Shown piece after piece: positions 48,123 to 57,499 of a DNA stretch of 64,000 nucleotides. Origin of the DNA: Prorocentrum cordatum (lineage: Eukaryota; Sar; Dinophyceae; Prorocentrales; Prorocentraceae); assembly GCA_963575745.1 (NCBI GenBank), contig CAUYUJ010018059.1, positions 165,001 through 229,000 of the forward strand. Reading direction: 5' to 3'. The position numbers were made by a program, and so were the translations under genes. Below the pieces are notes generated by a model, which saw only the letters and a program-made list of their open reading frames with translations, ran no database searches and was not told the origin of the DNA. How positions within the stretch are numbered: the stretch's first letter is position 1; each line of letters opens with the position of its first letter.

Positions 48123-49772
48123 CGTCGTCTCATCATGCTCGTCACTTTCACACCGCACTTGCTCCGCCAGCTGATCGTACAGGGGGCGTCGATCTTGGTC
48201 GCCAGCCGCCGCCTCGGCTCGAGGGTGAGTGCGGCGACGCGCCCTTCCTGCGGCCGATCGCGCTCGCCGAGGCGCGGCTCCACGGGCCTGCGGGCGCTGC
48301 AGGGCTTCGCGAGCAGCTCGCGGCAGGGCGCTCCAAGCGGCGGGCCTTTGCAGGGCCTTTCGCCGCGGGGCTCCCCGGGCCCGAGCCCGCTGTTCTGCGG
48401 GGCGCTGGTGCCGGCGCAGAGCCAGAGGCCGAGCCGGGCCCCCTTTGCCCCGAGCCGGGTGCTGCGCCCTCTGGTGGCGCCGGAGCCGGAGGGCGGCGGG
48501 GCCAGCTGGAGGTCGCGGCTGGAGGGCATCGCCCTGCCGCGCCGCCACGCCTGCCCGAGCAGCCCGCCCCCCCTGCAGCCCTCGCTGGCTGCGGGCCGGC
48601 TGCCCTGCCGCACACTGGCTGCTGCTGGCCCCCTGGGCGTGGGCCGCCGCCCGGCGCCGGGACGCCTGGTCCCCTACCGCAGGGAGACCGGCACGGCGCG
48701 CCGGCAGCGCCGCGAGACGGCGCGGCGGCGCCCGGGCTCAGCGCTGCACCTTGCCGCCCGCAGCTCGGAGGAGGCGGAGGTGCTGGGGATCCACATCAGC
48801 TCCCTGGCCGCTGCGGCCGTGACGCCGGTGACGCAGGGCAACTACCTGAGGGCCTTGCGCAAGCTGCGGGCGTGGATGCACGAGACCAGGGCCCCCCAGC
48901 GCCTTCCCGCGGGCGAGTGGGACCTGCTGCTGGAGCAGTACGTGGAGCTCCTGCTCGACCGCGGGCTGCCCGAGTGGGATGCCGCCAGCACGCTGGCTGC
49001 AGTGCGCTGGGCGCTGCCCGAGCTGCCGCGCCCGCTGTGCCGGGGCCTACCACTGGCGACGGCGGCGGTCACTGGCTGGCGCCGGCTCGAGAAGCCGCTG
49101 TCGCGCCCGCCAGTCCCTCGGTCGCTGGCCGTGCCGATGGCCCTGCGGCTCTGTGCCGACAGCATGGCGGACTACGCCCTCTTCCTGCTGCTGACGCTCA
49201 AGACGTACATGCGGCCGAGCGAGGCGCTCATCCTCCTCGGCCTACAGCTGGTGCCGCCCGTGCCGGGCGAGAAGGGGGCGTGCCTCTTCTGGGCCATCCT
49301 GATCCGCGCGAGCGAGCTAGACATGCTTGGCAAGAACGGCGAGCTCGACACCAGCGTCGCCCTGGACCTGCCGCGGCACCGCCTGCTGGAGCCTGCGCTG
49401 CGCCTGCTGAAGGCCAACCGGGGGGAGCGGGAACGGCTCTTCAAGTTCTGCTACACCGGCTTCCTCCTGGTCTGGAACAGCTGTCTCCACAGCCTAGGCC
49501 TGGCGCAGCTGAACGTGACGCCGTACTCCCTCCGGCACGGGGGGGCCTCGGAGGACGTGTCCTCCCGGTCGCGGGCCCTCCTCGACGTTCCGAAGAGGGG
49601 CGGGGGGCGCTCGTTCCAGAGCGAGCAGCGCTACGAGAGGCACGCCAGGCTGGGCTTGATGATGTGCCGCATCCCCGTGCAGCCGAGCGAGGACGCGCAG
49701 CGCCGCGAGCGCGGGCTGGCCCGGCTCTTGCTGTCAGCCTGCGTGCGGCGCGTGCTGATGCTACCATGCTGA
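48114..49772 (+). CDS. tyrosine recombinase of the YR retrotransposon
   Basis: 552 residues from ATG 48114, overlapping the RNase H frame. The first 230 residues are Arg/Pro/Gly-rich and poorly conserved-looking. A helical core-binding domain follows (TPVTQGNYLRALRKLRAWMH, LLLDRGLPEWDAASTLAAVR). The catalytic domain has the box I Arg in LTLKTYMRPSEALIL (codon 49212), box II in TPYSLRHGGAS with Arg at 49533 and Tyr in place of the usual His, and the nucleophile Tyr in RYERHARL (codon 49632). Such enzymes integrate the circular cDNA of DIRS-like elements. The frame looks intact. Its stop TGA (49770-49772) overlaps the next ORF's start. Confidence 0.8.
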   Translation: MTHRRLIMLVTFTPHLLRQLIVQGASILVASRRLGSRVSAATRPSCGRSRSPRRGSTGLRALQGFASSSRQGAPSGGPLQGLSPRGSPGPSPLFCGALVPAQSQRPSRAPFAPSRVLRPLVAPEPEGGGASWRSRLEGIALPRRHACPSSPPPLQPSLAAGRLPCRTLAAAGPLGVGRRPAPGRLVPYRRETGTARRQRRETARRRPGSALHLAARSSEEAEVLGIHISSLAAAAVTPVTQGNYLRALRKLRAWMHETRAPQRLPAGEWDLLLEQYVELLLDRGLPEWDAASTLAAVRWALPELPRPLCRGLPLATAAVTGWRRLEKPLSRPPVPRSLAVPMALRLCADSMADYALFLLLTLKTYMRPSEALILLGLQLVPPVPGEKGACLFWAILIRASELDMLGKNGELDTSVALDLPRHRLLEPALRLLKANRGERERLFKFCYTGFLLVWNSCLHSLGLAQLNVTPYSLRHGGASEDVSSRSRALLDVPKRGGGRSFQSEQRYERHARLGLMMCRIPVQPSEDAQRRERGLARLLLSACVRRVLMLPC

Positions 49773-50512
49773 AGCACAGCGTCTTCGTGGACCTCTTCGC
49801 TGGCACTGCGCCGGTGAGCAGGTACTTGCGCAGCAAGGGCTACGCCTGCATCGCCTTCGACAAGCTGCAAGGACCGCAGTTTGACCTCAGCCGTCGTGAG
49901 GTCGTGCTCACTATCGCAGGCTGGATGCGTGCGGGCCTGGTGTGGGCGCTGTGGTTTGCGACGCCGTGCATCACCACGACTCGAGCCCGCACTGACAGGT
50001 CAGGTCGCATGCCGCCGCCGCTGAGATCGTCTGAGCACTACCGTGGCTTGCCTGACTTGTCTGCTCGTCACCGCGCACAGGTGCGCGATGCTAATAGTCT
50101 GATCGACGCGGGAGGACGCCTCCAGCAGCTCGCCTGGGATCGTGGCATCTGCTGCGGCGAGGAGAACCCACAAACCTCCATCCTTTGGTGTTTTCCCTCG
50201 CGGTACCGAGCTATCGCTCGCGGCTCCGCGGTCGATGTGGATTTCTGTGCTGCTGGAGGGCCCATGCGCAAAAGGACCAAGCTCGTTTTTCAGCATTGTG
50301 GCACTGTCGAGGCCCCACACCTGCGATGCCATGGTCGTGGGGGGCTCTGTTCGTTCACTGGCCGTAAACATGTGCACATCCGGGGGAAGATGGGGGGTAA
50401 ATGGCTCTCTAAAGTTGCGGAGCCATACCCTCCTGTAATAGCTAAGTTCATCGGCGATGTCCTCATTCATGTAGTCCATCGCCGTGCTGTGGCCACGCTC
50501 AGCCAATTGTGA
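49766..50512 (+). CDS. methyltransferase-like protein of the YR retrotransposon
   Basis: 248 residues from ATG 49766; the sequence ATGCTGA overlaps this start with the recombinase stop. HSVFVDLFAGTAPVSRYLRS is a SAM-binding motif I, WALWFATPCITTTRAR is a Pro-Cys motif IV, GICCGEENPQTSILW is motif VI (Glu-Asn-Pro), and GGPMRKRTKLVFQHC then TGRKHVHIRGK follow. DIRS-group elements are known to carry methyltransferase domains, usually between RT/RH and YR; here it comes last. The layout resembles the 28797-30589 protein. No truncation is seen. Confidence 0.65.
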   Translation: MLKHSVFVDLFAGTAPVSRYLRSKGYACIAFDKLQGPQFDLSRREVVLTIAGWMRAGLVWALWFATPCITTTRARTDRSGRMPPPLRSSEHYRGLPDLSARHRAQVRDANSLIDAGGRLQQLAWDRGICCGEENPQTSILWCFPSRYRAIARGSAVDVDFCAAGGPMRKRTKLVFQHCGTVEAPHLRCHGRGGLCSFTGRKHVHIRGKMGGKWLSKVAEPYPPVIAKFIGDVLIHVVHRRAVATLSQL

Positions 50513-50559
50513 ATTGCCCAGCTCTGCCAGCTTACTTCATATGAATGGCGTGATTACGG

Positions 50560-50676
50560 GATTTCAGTCTCTGTGCCTGCGCCTGCGCTATTTCAGCGTG
50601 TGCGCGGCGTCCCGCATGATAAATCGCCTGCGTCGCACTTCGACTGACAAAAAGTGCTGGCCTGAGAGCGGGTCAT
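50560..50676 (+). repeat. 117-bp direct repeat, copy 1 (B1)
   Basis: Identical as far as I can read to 50780-50896, starting GATTTCAGTCTCTGTGCCTG and ending GAGAGCGGGTCAT. It lies just after the methyltransferase ORF. The 103 bp between the copies (50677-50779) would be A2. Confidence 0.9.
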
Positions 50677-50779
50677 GCTAATGTCAATGGTAATGTTGAC
50701 GATCGCCATGGACACTGACTCTCAAGCCTTTTTCTGTCCGCCCAAGGCCAGCCCTCGCCTCGACACACTTTTTGATGTG

Positions 50780-50896
50780 GATTTCAGTCTCTGTGCCTGC
50801 GCCTGCGCTATTTCAGCGTGTGCGCGGCGTCCCGCATGATAAATCGCCTGCGTCGCACTTCGACTGACAAAAAGTGCTGGCCTGAGAGCGGGTCAT
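50780..50896 (+). repeat. 117-bp direct repeat, copy 2 (B2), element 3' end
   Basis: Second copy of 50560-50676, offset exactly 220 bp. The minisatellite that starts at about 50910 marks the change to flanking DNA. Confidence 0.9.
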
Positions 50897-50909
50897 TGGT
50901 ATTACTATC

Positions 50910-51345
50910 AATTCACTATCGATCGCACGATCAATCTCACCATCGATCTCACCATCGGGCTCACTATCGCTCTCACTATCGATCTCACTATATGTTTCAC
51001 GATCCCCCTCACTGTCGATCTCACCATCGATCTCACTACTGATCCCACTGTCGATCTCACCATTGATCCCACCATCGATCTCACTATCGATCTCACCATC
51101 GATCTCACTATAAAGCCCACTTTCGATCTCTTCACCGATCTCAGCATTGATCTCACCATCGGTCTCACTATCGATCTCACTATCGATCTCACGATCGATG
51201 CCACTATATCTCGTACTATCGATCCCACCATCGTTCTCACCATCGATCTCAGTATCTATCTCACTGTCGGTCGCACCATCGATCGCACTGCCGATCTCAT
51301 CATCGTTCTCACTATCGATCTCACTATCGATTTCACTACGGTGTA
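50910..51345 (+). repeat. 12-bp minisatellite, unit ATCTCAC(T/C)ATCG
   Basis: About 36 variant copies of a 12-mer, many containing ATCGATC. Because 12 is a multiple of 3, frames read as Ile/Ser/Leu or His/Tyr repeats on the plus strand and Val/Arg/Ser repeats on the minus strand. Not a gene. Confidence 0.95.
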
Positions 51346-51681
51346 CCGACGGGACACCCTCGGGACACCCGCGGGAGACCCCAGGGCATTGCCGGACAAC
51401 CAGGGAGAGGGGGGGGGGAGTCTATTGGCCCGGCGGCGCCCGTCCTAGTACGAGGAGGGCTCGTTCCTCTCGCCCGCCCGCGCAGATTCGCCTCGCTTTG
51501 CACGCACGACGCGAACACGAAGCCGACGCCGACTGTCCAGTGGGGGGCTCTCAGTTGCACTGCGATCTCGCCTCTGCAGCCTGAGCCAATCTCATCACGA
51601 CACGGTTCTTGCCCAGCATGGGGGGGCCCGCTCTCGCGCTGCGGCGGGGTCACGGCGCCAGGTTCGCAGAGGATAGGGGGC
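51346..51681. other. no gene seen
   Basis: GC-rich unique DNA between the minisatellite and a hairpin. Open frames exist on both strands, without motifs. Confidence 0.5.
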
Positions 51682-51828
51682 CACATGCGAACTGCGAACC
51701 CTGCCCCTACCCCCCACGATTTCTGAGAGGGAGGGTGGGGTTCACTTCGTTCGGGAGCTCCCAAACGAAGTGAACCCTGAACCCTGCCCCTCAGAAATCG
51801 TGGGGGGTAGGGGTAGGGTTCGCATGTG
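51682..51828. repeat. 147-bp foldback (hairpin) element
   Basis: Arms 51682-51751 and 51764-51828 are inverted copies sharing CACATGCGAA, CCCCCCACGATTTCTGAG and GTTCACTTCGTT (left-arm sense), around a 12-bp centre with GGGAGCTCCC. A few mismatches and a short indel occur in the arms. No coding potential. It resembles a MITE-like foldback, though target duplications were not found. Confidence 0.9.
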
Positions 51829-52661
51829 GGAGGAAGCGAAACCGATGCCGCTGCCCTGGCCTCCTCCTCGCCCTCTCGGGCCTCCCAGGAGGCCCTCGTC
51901 TCCACCACGTGAACTCGCTTCGAGAGGCCCTCGGGCTGGATTCGCCCAGGAGGCCCTTGAGCCCAAGGGCCTCCCAGGAGGCCCTGGGGTCGGATTCGCT
52001 TTGAAGTTCTGGTCTGAACGCACCCCAGGAGGGGTCCAGGGAGTGGCGGCATGGGTACCTTTAAGTCGGGCGTGTCCCTCTACAGGAGGAATATTCAAAA
52101 ATAGTCAGCAAAAATAGTCTGGGGACGATTTTTGATTATTTTTCAACATGTTTGGAGCATTTTCTGAGTATTTGATGTTTCGTCCAAATCCGCCTGCAGG
52201 GGGACATGCCCGACCTAAGGGTACCTGCTGGTTCCCCCAGCTTCCCTGAGAACCAGGCGTCGCATTTGTTCCAAACGGGGCGGGCTTGTCTCGTTCCGAG
52301 CCCTGGTACCTCAACGGACCGATCTGGCTCGGAAAATGCAACGGAAAGATGGGGTCCAGGGCACTGGCTGCTTTTTCCGTTGCTGCAATTTTTTGTGACG
52401 TCGCATCGAAGGGTTTTTTAGCGTTGTCGGCCCTGTTCCGGCCCCGAGGCCGAAACGACCTCAGCCGAGGGCTTCTTAGAGGGGGCTGAGGGCCCGGGGT
52501 GCGTGGGCATCACGAGTGGCTCCTCTTGTTCTTTTTGGTGCGTTCTTTGGCCCCGCCTCGTTCGCGCACATGCCTCGGGCGATGATGCGATGCGCCCCTT
52601 CCCTCGGGCTTCGAAGAGTGCATGACTGCACAAGCACGATTTCTCAGAGCTCCGCGCAGAT
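51829..52661. other. no gene seen
   Basis: Mixed DNA including Pro/Gly-rich frames and an AT-rich patch at 52090-52170. Nothing recognisable. Confidence 0.5.
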
Positions 52662-52753
52662 CTTGGATCGGCGCTGGGCTCCCCTGGCGGCGCCTCTGGC
52701 ACGCCTCTGGCACGCTCCGTGCGCCAGGGAGGGGGGTCCAGCGCCGATCCAAG
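52662..52753. repeat. 92-bp hairpin with perfect 16-bp outer stem
   Basis: CTTGGATCGGCGCTGG (52662-52677) pairs with its exact reverse complement at 52738-52753. The stem continues imperfectly inward with CTCCCCTGGCG against CGCCAGGGAGG. Non-coding. Confidence 0.85.
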
Positions 52754-52857
52754 AAATGCCGTTTTTCCCCCACATGCTTCGTGGGGTTCTGGTTTTCTTC
52801 CCTGCCGCGCCGCACCCGCGTTCACCTTCACCTCCTCCTCCCTCCTCCCCTTCTCAC

Positions 52858-52945
52858 ACAGCGCAGCACAGCCCAGCACAGCACAGCACAGCATTGCTCA
52901 GCACAGCTCAGCACAGCCCAGCTCAGCTCAGCACAGCACAGACAG
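52858..52945 (+). repeat. AGCAC/AGCTC pentamer repeat
   Basis: CAGCACAGC and CAGCTCAGC words repeat with a 5-bp period just upstream of the 90-bp satellite. Confidence 0.85.
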
Positions 52946-53002
52946 CAGAGAACGCAGGGCTAGCGCGCAGGGCACGGCAGGCGTTTTCTCGACACCCGCT
53001 AT

Positions 53003-53295
53003 GCACGACGGTCGTCCAGGGCATGGCAGGCGTGGCACTTTTCTCGACACCAAAGGGGATGCGCAGGGGGTGGTCCCTCGGCCGCTATGCACGACGGTCG
53101 TCCAGGGCATAGCAGGCGTGGCATTTTCTCGACACCATTGGGGGTACGCAGGGGGTGGTCCGTCAGCGCGGCCGCTATGCACGACGGTCGTCTAGGGCAT
53201 AGCAGGCGTGGCATTTTCTCAACACCACTGGGGGTGCGCAGGGGGTGGTGCCTCAGCGCGGCCGCTATGCACGACGGTCGTCCAGGGCACAGCAG
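53003..53295 (+). repeat. 90-bp satellite, left block (about 3 copies)
   Basis: Units repeat at 90-bp spacing with landmarks CCAGGGCATAGCAGGCGTGG, TTTTCTCGACACC and GTGCGCAGGGGGTGGT. The block stops exactly after CAGGGCACAGCAG, where exon-like sequence begins. The poly-frames over it are artefacts of a period divisible by 3. Confidence 0.9.
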
Positions 53296-53600
53296 GTTCG
53301 TGTTCGAAAGCAACGACCAGGACAGGTACGACGACTGCGCTCCGGGAGAGACCTTCCGCCCGCGCTGTCTGCCTGTCGGAATCTGGATGCAGGTGCACAA
53401 CTTCGAGAAGCAGAGCCCGGACGTGGTGGAATCCCTCGTCAACTCCTTCGGAATCCAGAAAGAGAAGGCGAACGGCATGTTCTGCTTCCCGCTCATGGAG
53501 GCGCACTTCAAGTGGCAGAGCGCCAACATTGTGCACCGGGTCAAGAGGTTCGGGTACGCGCTCACGCACGGGCGTTTCTTGACGTCCACCGCGTCACAGG
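53296..53600 (+). CDS. exon-like coding island inside the satellite
   Basis: A 305-bp unique sequence with clear coding character (GETFRPRCLPVGIWMQVHNF, PDVVESLVNSFGIQKEKANG, NGMFCFPLMEAHFKWQSAN) is bounded by CACAGCAG on the left and GTCCAGGG on the right. That fits an AG acceptor and a GT donor, so the satellite blocks would be its introns. I do not recognise the protein. The absence of an ATG and stop at the ends supports an internal exon. Neighbouring exons are not visible in the window. Confidence 0.55.
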
Positions 53601-55133
53601 GTCCAGGGCATAGCAGGCGTGGCATTTTCTCGACACCAATGGGGATGCGCAGGGGGTGGTCCCTCAGCGCGGCCGCTGGCCGCTATGCGCGACGGTCGTC
53701 CAGGGCATAGCAGGCGTGGCATTTTCTCGACACCGCTGGGGGTGCGCAGGGGGTGGTCCCTCACCGCGGCCGCTATGCACGACGGTCGTCCAGGGCATAG
53801 CAGGCGTGGCATTTTCTCGACACCACTGGGGGTGCGCAGGGGGTGGTCCCTCAGCGCGGCTGCTATGCACGACGGTCGTCCAGTGCATGGCAGGCGTGGC
53901 ATCTTCTTGACATCGAAGGGGATGCGCAGGGGGTGGTCCCTCAGCGCGGCCGCTATGCACGACGGTCGCCCAGGGCATCGCAGGCGTGGCATTTTCTCGA
54001 CACCACTGGGGGTGCGCAGGGGGTGGTCCGTCAGCGCGGCCACTATGCACGACGGTCTCCCAGGGCATAGCAGGCGTGGCATTTTCTCAACACCATAGGG
54101 GGTGCGCAGGGGGTGGTCCCTCAGCGCGGCCGCTATGCACGACGGTCGTCCAGGGCATGGCAGGCGTGGCATTTTCTCGACACCACTGGGGGTGCGCAGG
54201 GGGTGGTCCCTCAGCGCGGCAGCACTGCACGACGGTCGTCCAGGGCATAGCAGGCGTGGCATTTTCTCGACACCATATGGGGGTGCGCAGGGGGTGGTCC
54301 CTCACCGCGGCCGCTGTGCACGCCGGTCGTCCAGGGCATAGCAGGCGTGGCATTTTCTCGACACCACTGGGGATGCGCAGGGGGTGGTCCCTCAGCGCGG
54401 CCGCTGGCCGCTATGCACGACGGCCGTCCAGGGCGTAGCAGGCGTGGCATTTTCTCGACGCCACTGGGGGTGCGCAGGGGGTGGTGCCTCAGCGCGGCCG
54501 CTGTGCACGACGGTCGTCCAGGGCATAGCAGGCGTTGCATTTTCTCGACACCACCGGGGGTGCGCAGGGGGTGGTCCCTCAGCGCGGCCGCTATGCACGG
54601 CGGTCGTCCAGTGCCTAGCAGGCGTGGCATTTTCTCGACACCATAGGGTGTGCGCAGGGGGTGGTCCCTCAGCGCGGCTGCTATGCGCGCCGGTCGTCCA
54701 GGGCATAGCAGGCGTGGCACATTGTCGACTCCATAGGGGGTGCGCAGGGGGTGGTCCCTCAGCGCGGCCACTATGCACGTCCAGGGCATAGCAGGCGTGG
54801 CTCTTTCTCGACGCCAGACGGGGTGCGCAGGGGGTGGTGCCTCAGCGCGGCCGCTATGCACGACGGTCGTCCAGGTCATAGCAGGCGTGGCATTTTCTCG
54901 ACACCACTGGGGGTGCGCAGGGGGTGGTCCGTCAGCGCGGCCACTATGCACGACGGTCGTCCAGGGCTTAGCAGGCGTGGCTCTTTCTCGACGCCAGACG
55001 GGGTGCGCAGGGGGTGGTGCCTCAGCGCGGCCGCTATAGACGACGGTCGTCCAGGGCATAGCAGGCGTGGCATTTTCTCGACACCATTTGGGGGTGCGCA
55101 GGGGGTGGTCTTTGTGCGCGGCCGTTATCCTCT
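53601..55133 (+). repeat. 90-bp satellite, right block (about 17 copies)
   Basis: Same unit as at 53003-53295. It resumes at GTCCAGGGCATAGCAG, that is, in register with the left block. Copies differ by scattered substitutions, small length changes and one shortened unit near 54778. The last copy ends in GTGCGCGGCCGTTATC. Confidence 0.95.
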
Positions 55134-57354
55134 CCACTCCTCCCTCCTCTCCTCTTGACTGGCGTTGCCAACGGTATCGGCGGGGCAACGGCCACCAACA
55201 TCCTTCTCACATGATTCACTTCAGTTGTCACCACTCCAGTCATAATGTAAGTATGTGGGGTTCCTCGGTAGCGTAATTGGCCCGTCAGGTCACAGCCTCT
55301 TTCCTCTCTCGGCACGCCCGAGTGAGAAGCCGTTCCCTGGGTGGATGTCCAGAGCTCCTGGGGTCCACCCGGCAAAAACATCACGACGTCGGGGGTTTGG
55401 GGAGGCCTCCTGGCTGCGCAGTTCCTGATGGACGGGCGCACCGCCAGTGTAAGCTAGGTAGGCGCGCCAGGTGAACTAGGAGGACCTGAATTGGGATTGG
55501 AAGAATCGGGACGAATACCGATAGCAGATATTGACCGTTGTGAACTGGATTCGCTGTCGGGCTCGGCGCGGACGTCGTCCGTTCGTAGCGAGAGGCGCTT
55601 GCCTAGCAGCGGCCCGTGTCAGTTTGGACAAACAGTTGCTGTTGGGCATCGTCCCCACTCTTGCTGCCCCTATTTCGGGCGTCCAAGATGAGGAGCCAGT
55701 CTGCCAGCGGGTATCCCAGAGAAGTCCTCTCTATCCCCCTACTGGCCCCGTTGACCCGTTGGATTTCTACGGTGCACTACTGGTGTTTTTGATCCATCCA
55801 AGATTCACATTTTGGAGCAATGTGTGATTGTGTCACCCGTGGTGACTGCGAATGCATGTAATGTTGGGCATTCCTCGTCGCACCTGTGCGAGCTCCTTCT
55901 TGGGGGTAGGTCATCGACCAAATGAGAACCCTATATCTATGTATATGTATATATATATATGTATATACCTGCGGGTCCAGTCGGCGCTCAGGCACCGAGC
56001 ACCCCGATTGAGGTTCACCTTGCTACACACATCCTGCACATTCAATGCCACCGCTGGTGTCTCAGGCAGGGTAGGGTCCACATGAGCGACGGAAGACATG
56101 GGGTCGACTGTGCCGACATTCGTGCGGAAGTTTGCCCGCGTTCGGTTGCGCGTGAGCACCCTCGTTTCCACGAGGTGTGCCGCGCTGGCGGCCCACGAAT
56201 GCCGCGGCGTAAGGTCGCGATGTCTTCTCGCATCAAACTTTGTGCCGTTTTTGTTCGCATGGGGCGCCCCTCGGGGCGCTCGTGGGTGGGCTGGCCCTGG
56301 CAGATCTGGCTCTCTTCCCGTCCGCGCTGCCACGCTGCGCCCGGAGCGGAGTGCCCGACCAGCAGCGCACACGGTCAGGAAAAAAACGGTTTGCTGCCCA
56401 GACGGTGCAGATGAGGAGATGGGGTTGTGAGAGGCCATGGCGTGAGGGAAACAGGTCACAAGCAGGGGAGCCCCCACGACGACGACGACGACGACGAAGG
56501 AGACGAGGCGCGCAGACGATCCGCACCGAAGTACGGGGTTTGGGAAGGGCCCATCCTGCAGGTTCGGTGAAACAGCACATCGTTGAGCGGTGCTACAGCC
56601 TCCCCTGAACACGGGCCCCCCCCCGACGGCATCAGCCAGACAAATCGGGTGACGGGAGATAGGGGAAGAGGACGCGGGGAGCAACATCGCCATGGGACTT
56701 GTTGTTGTCGTTCATGCTCGGCGCTGGAGCTCCGCTTCCTGGCCCCAGGACCTCAAAACGCCGACCCGGGATAAACATGTGTTGTGATGTGTCTGGAGAA
56801 GGGTTCTGGGGTTGGCTTTGAGCGGGTGTCGGAAAGCCGGGAGGGGATCGGGGGCAGTCATGGGGCGAGTATTTCGTTCGCAGGGCTGGTGGCCAATAGT
56901 TCATATGCAAGCGGCACCACGGTGCCTTCGCGTCAACATCTTCGCCGTCGCATGCACTCTCTGCTCTCGTTGGCCGCCGAGATTACGACTCGCATGCGCG
57001 AACATGTAACGGTGTGCTCGCGAATGTCCACGCGCTAGCAGGTCTCAGCTGGAGCTCTCCCTTGAAGATCGGGGATCGAAGGGGGGCCCTCCGATGTGAA
57101 ATCCCAGGGCAGAGCCACCAACCTCGCGGCCCGGCGCGGTTCGAGCTGGGGACGGCACGGCGGCATATTCACGGAGATTTCTTCCGTAGCCCCCTCACGT
57201 GAATTCTAGACGATTTGCGTAACCCAGCTAGCCCATCCAGACACGATGCCCTCATGAGTTGCCCTGATCGGGGACGTGGAAGGGCATGCAGCATAATGAA
57301 AGGCTGGGTGAGAGTCATACCCCAAGATGGGGAGGATGGAGGCGGAATCGGATG
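55134..57354. other. no convincing gene; short microsatellites
   Basis: Contains a TA/TG-rich patch at 55930-55970 and (GAC)n at 56478-56502. Open frames on both strands between 55911 and 56693 have no motifs, and neither strand stands out. Nothing else is identified. Confidence 0.5.
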
Positions 57355-57486
57355 AGGAGCAGAGCAGGATGAGGACGAGGAGGAGCAGGGCGAAGAGGAG
57401 GAGCAGGAGGGAGGAGGAAGAAGGGACACCAGGCGGAGGAGGAAGAGGAGGAGGAGGAGGAGGAGGAGGAGCACGATGAGGAGGAG
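57355..57486 (+). repeat. GGA-rich tract
   Basis: GGA units with AGC and ACG interruptions, densest at 57436-57470. It borders the CTTGG-rich repeat block. Confidence 0.9.
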
Positions 57487-57499
57487 GGTGAGCAGAAAG

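Larger units (their letters stand above)
47122..50896 (+). mobile_element. 5'-truncated tyrosine-recombinase (DIRS/Ngaro/PAT-like) retrotransposon
   Basis: Gene order RNase H, tyrosine recombinase, methyltransferase-like, followed by a 117-bp direct repeat pair flanking 103 bp (B1-A2-B2). This matches the split-direct-repeat termini of PAT/Ngaro-type YR retrotransposons. The reverse transcriptase palm is missing: the element begins right at the inverted repeat ending at 47121, within what looks like the RT-to-RNase H connection. The expected 5' A1 repeat is absent, which agrees with truncation. Confidence 0.75.

Noticed and set aside
47108-50512. One 1134-residue protein from a single open frame
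   Set aside because: The middle of this frame lacks motifs, while the tyrosine recombinase motifs lie in another frame. The openness is due to high GC.
53003-55133. CRISPR or repeat protein
   Set aside because: The 90-bp units abut without unique spacers, and coding frames arise only because the period is divisible by 3.
55911-56693. 260-residue minus-strand gene
   Set aside because: Both strands are open, with no motif and a simple-repeat C-terminus.
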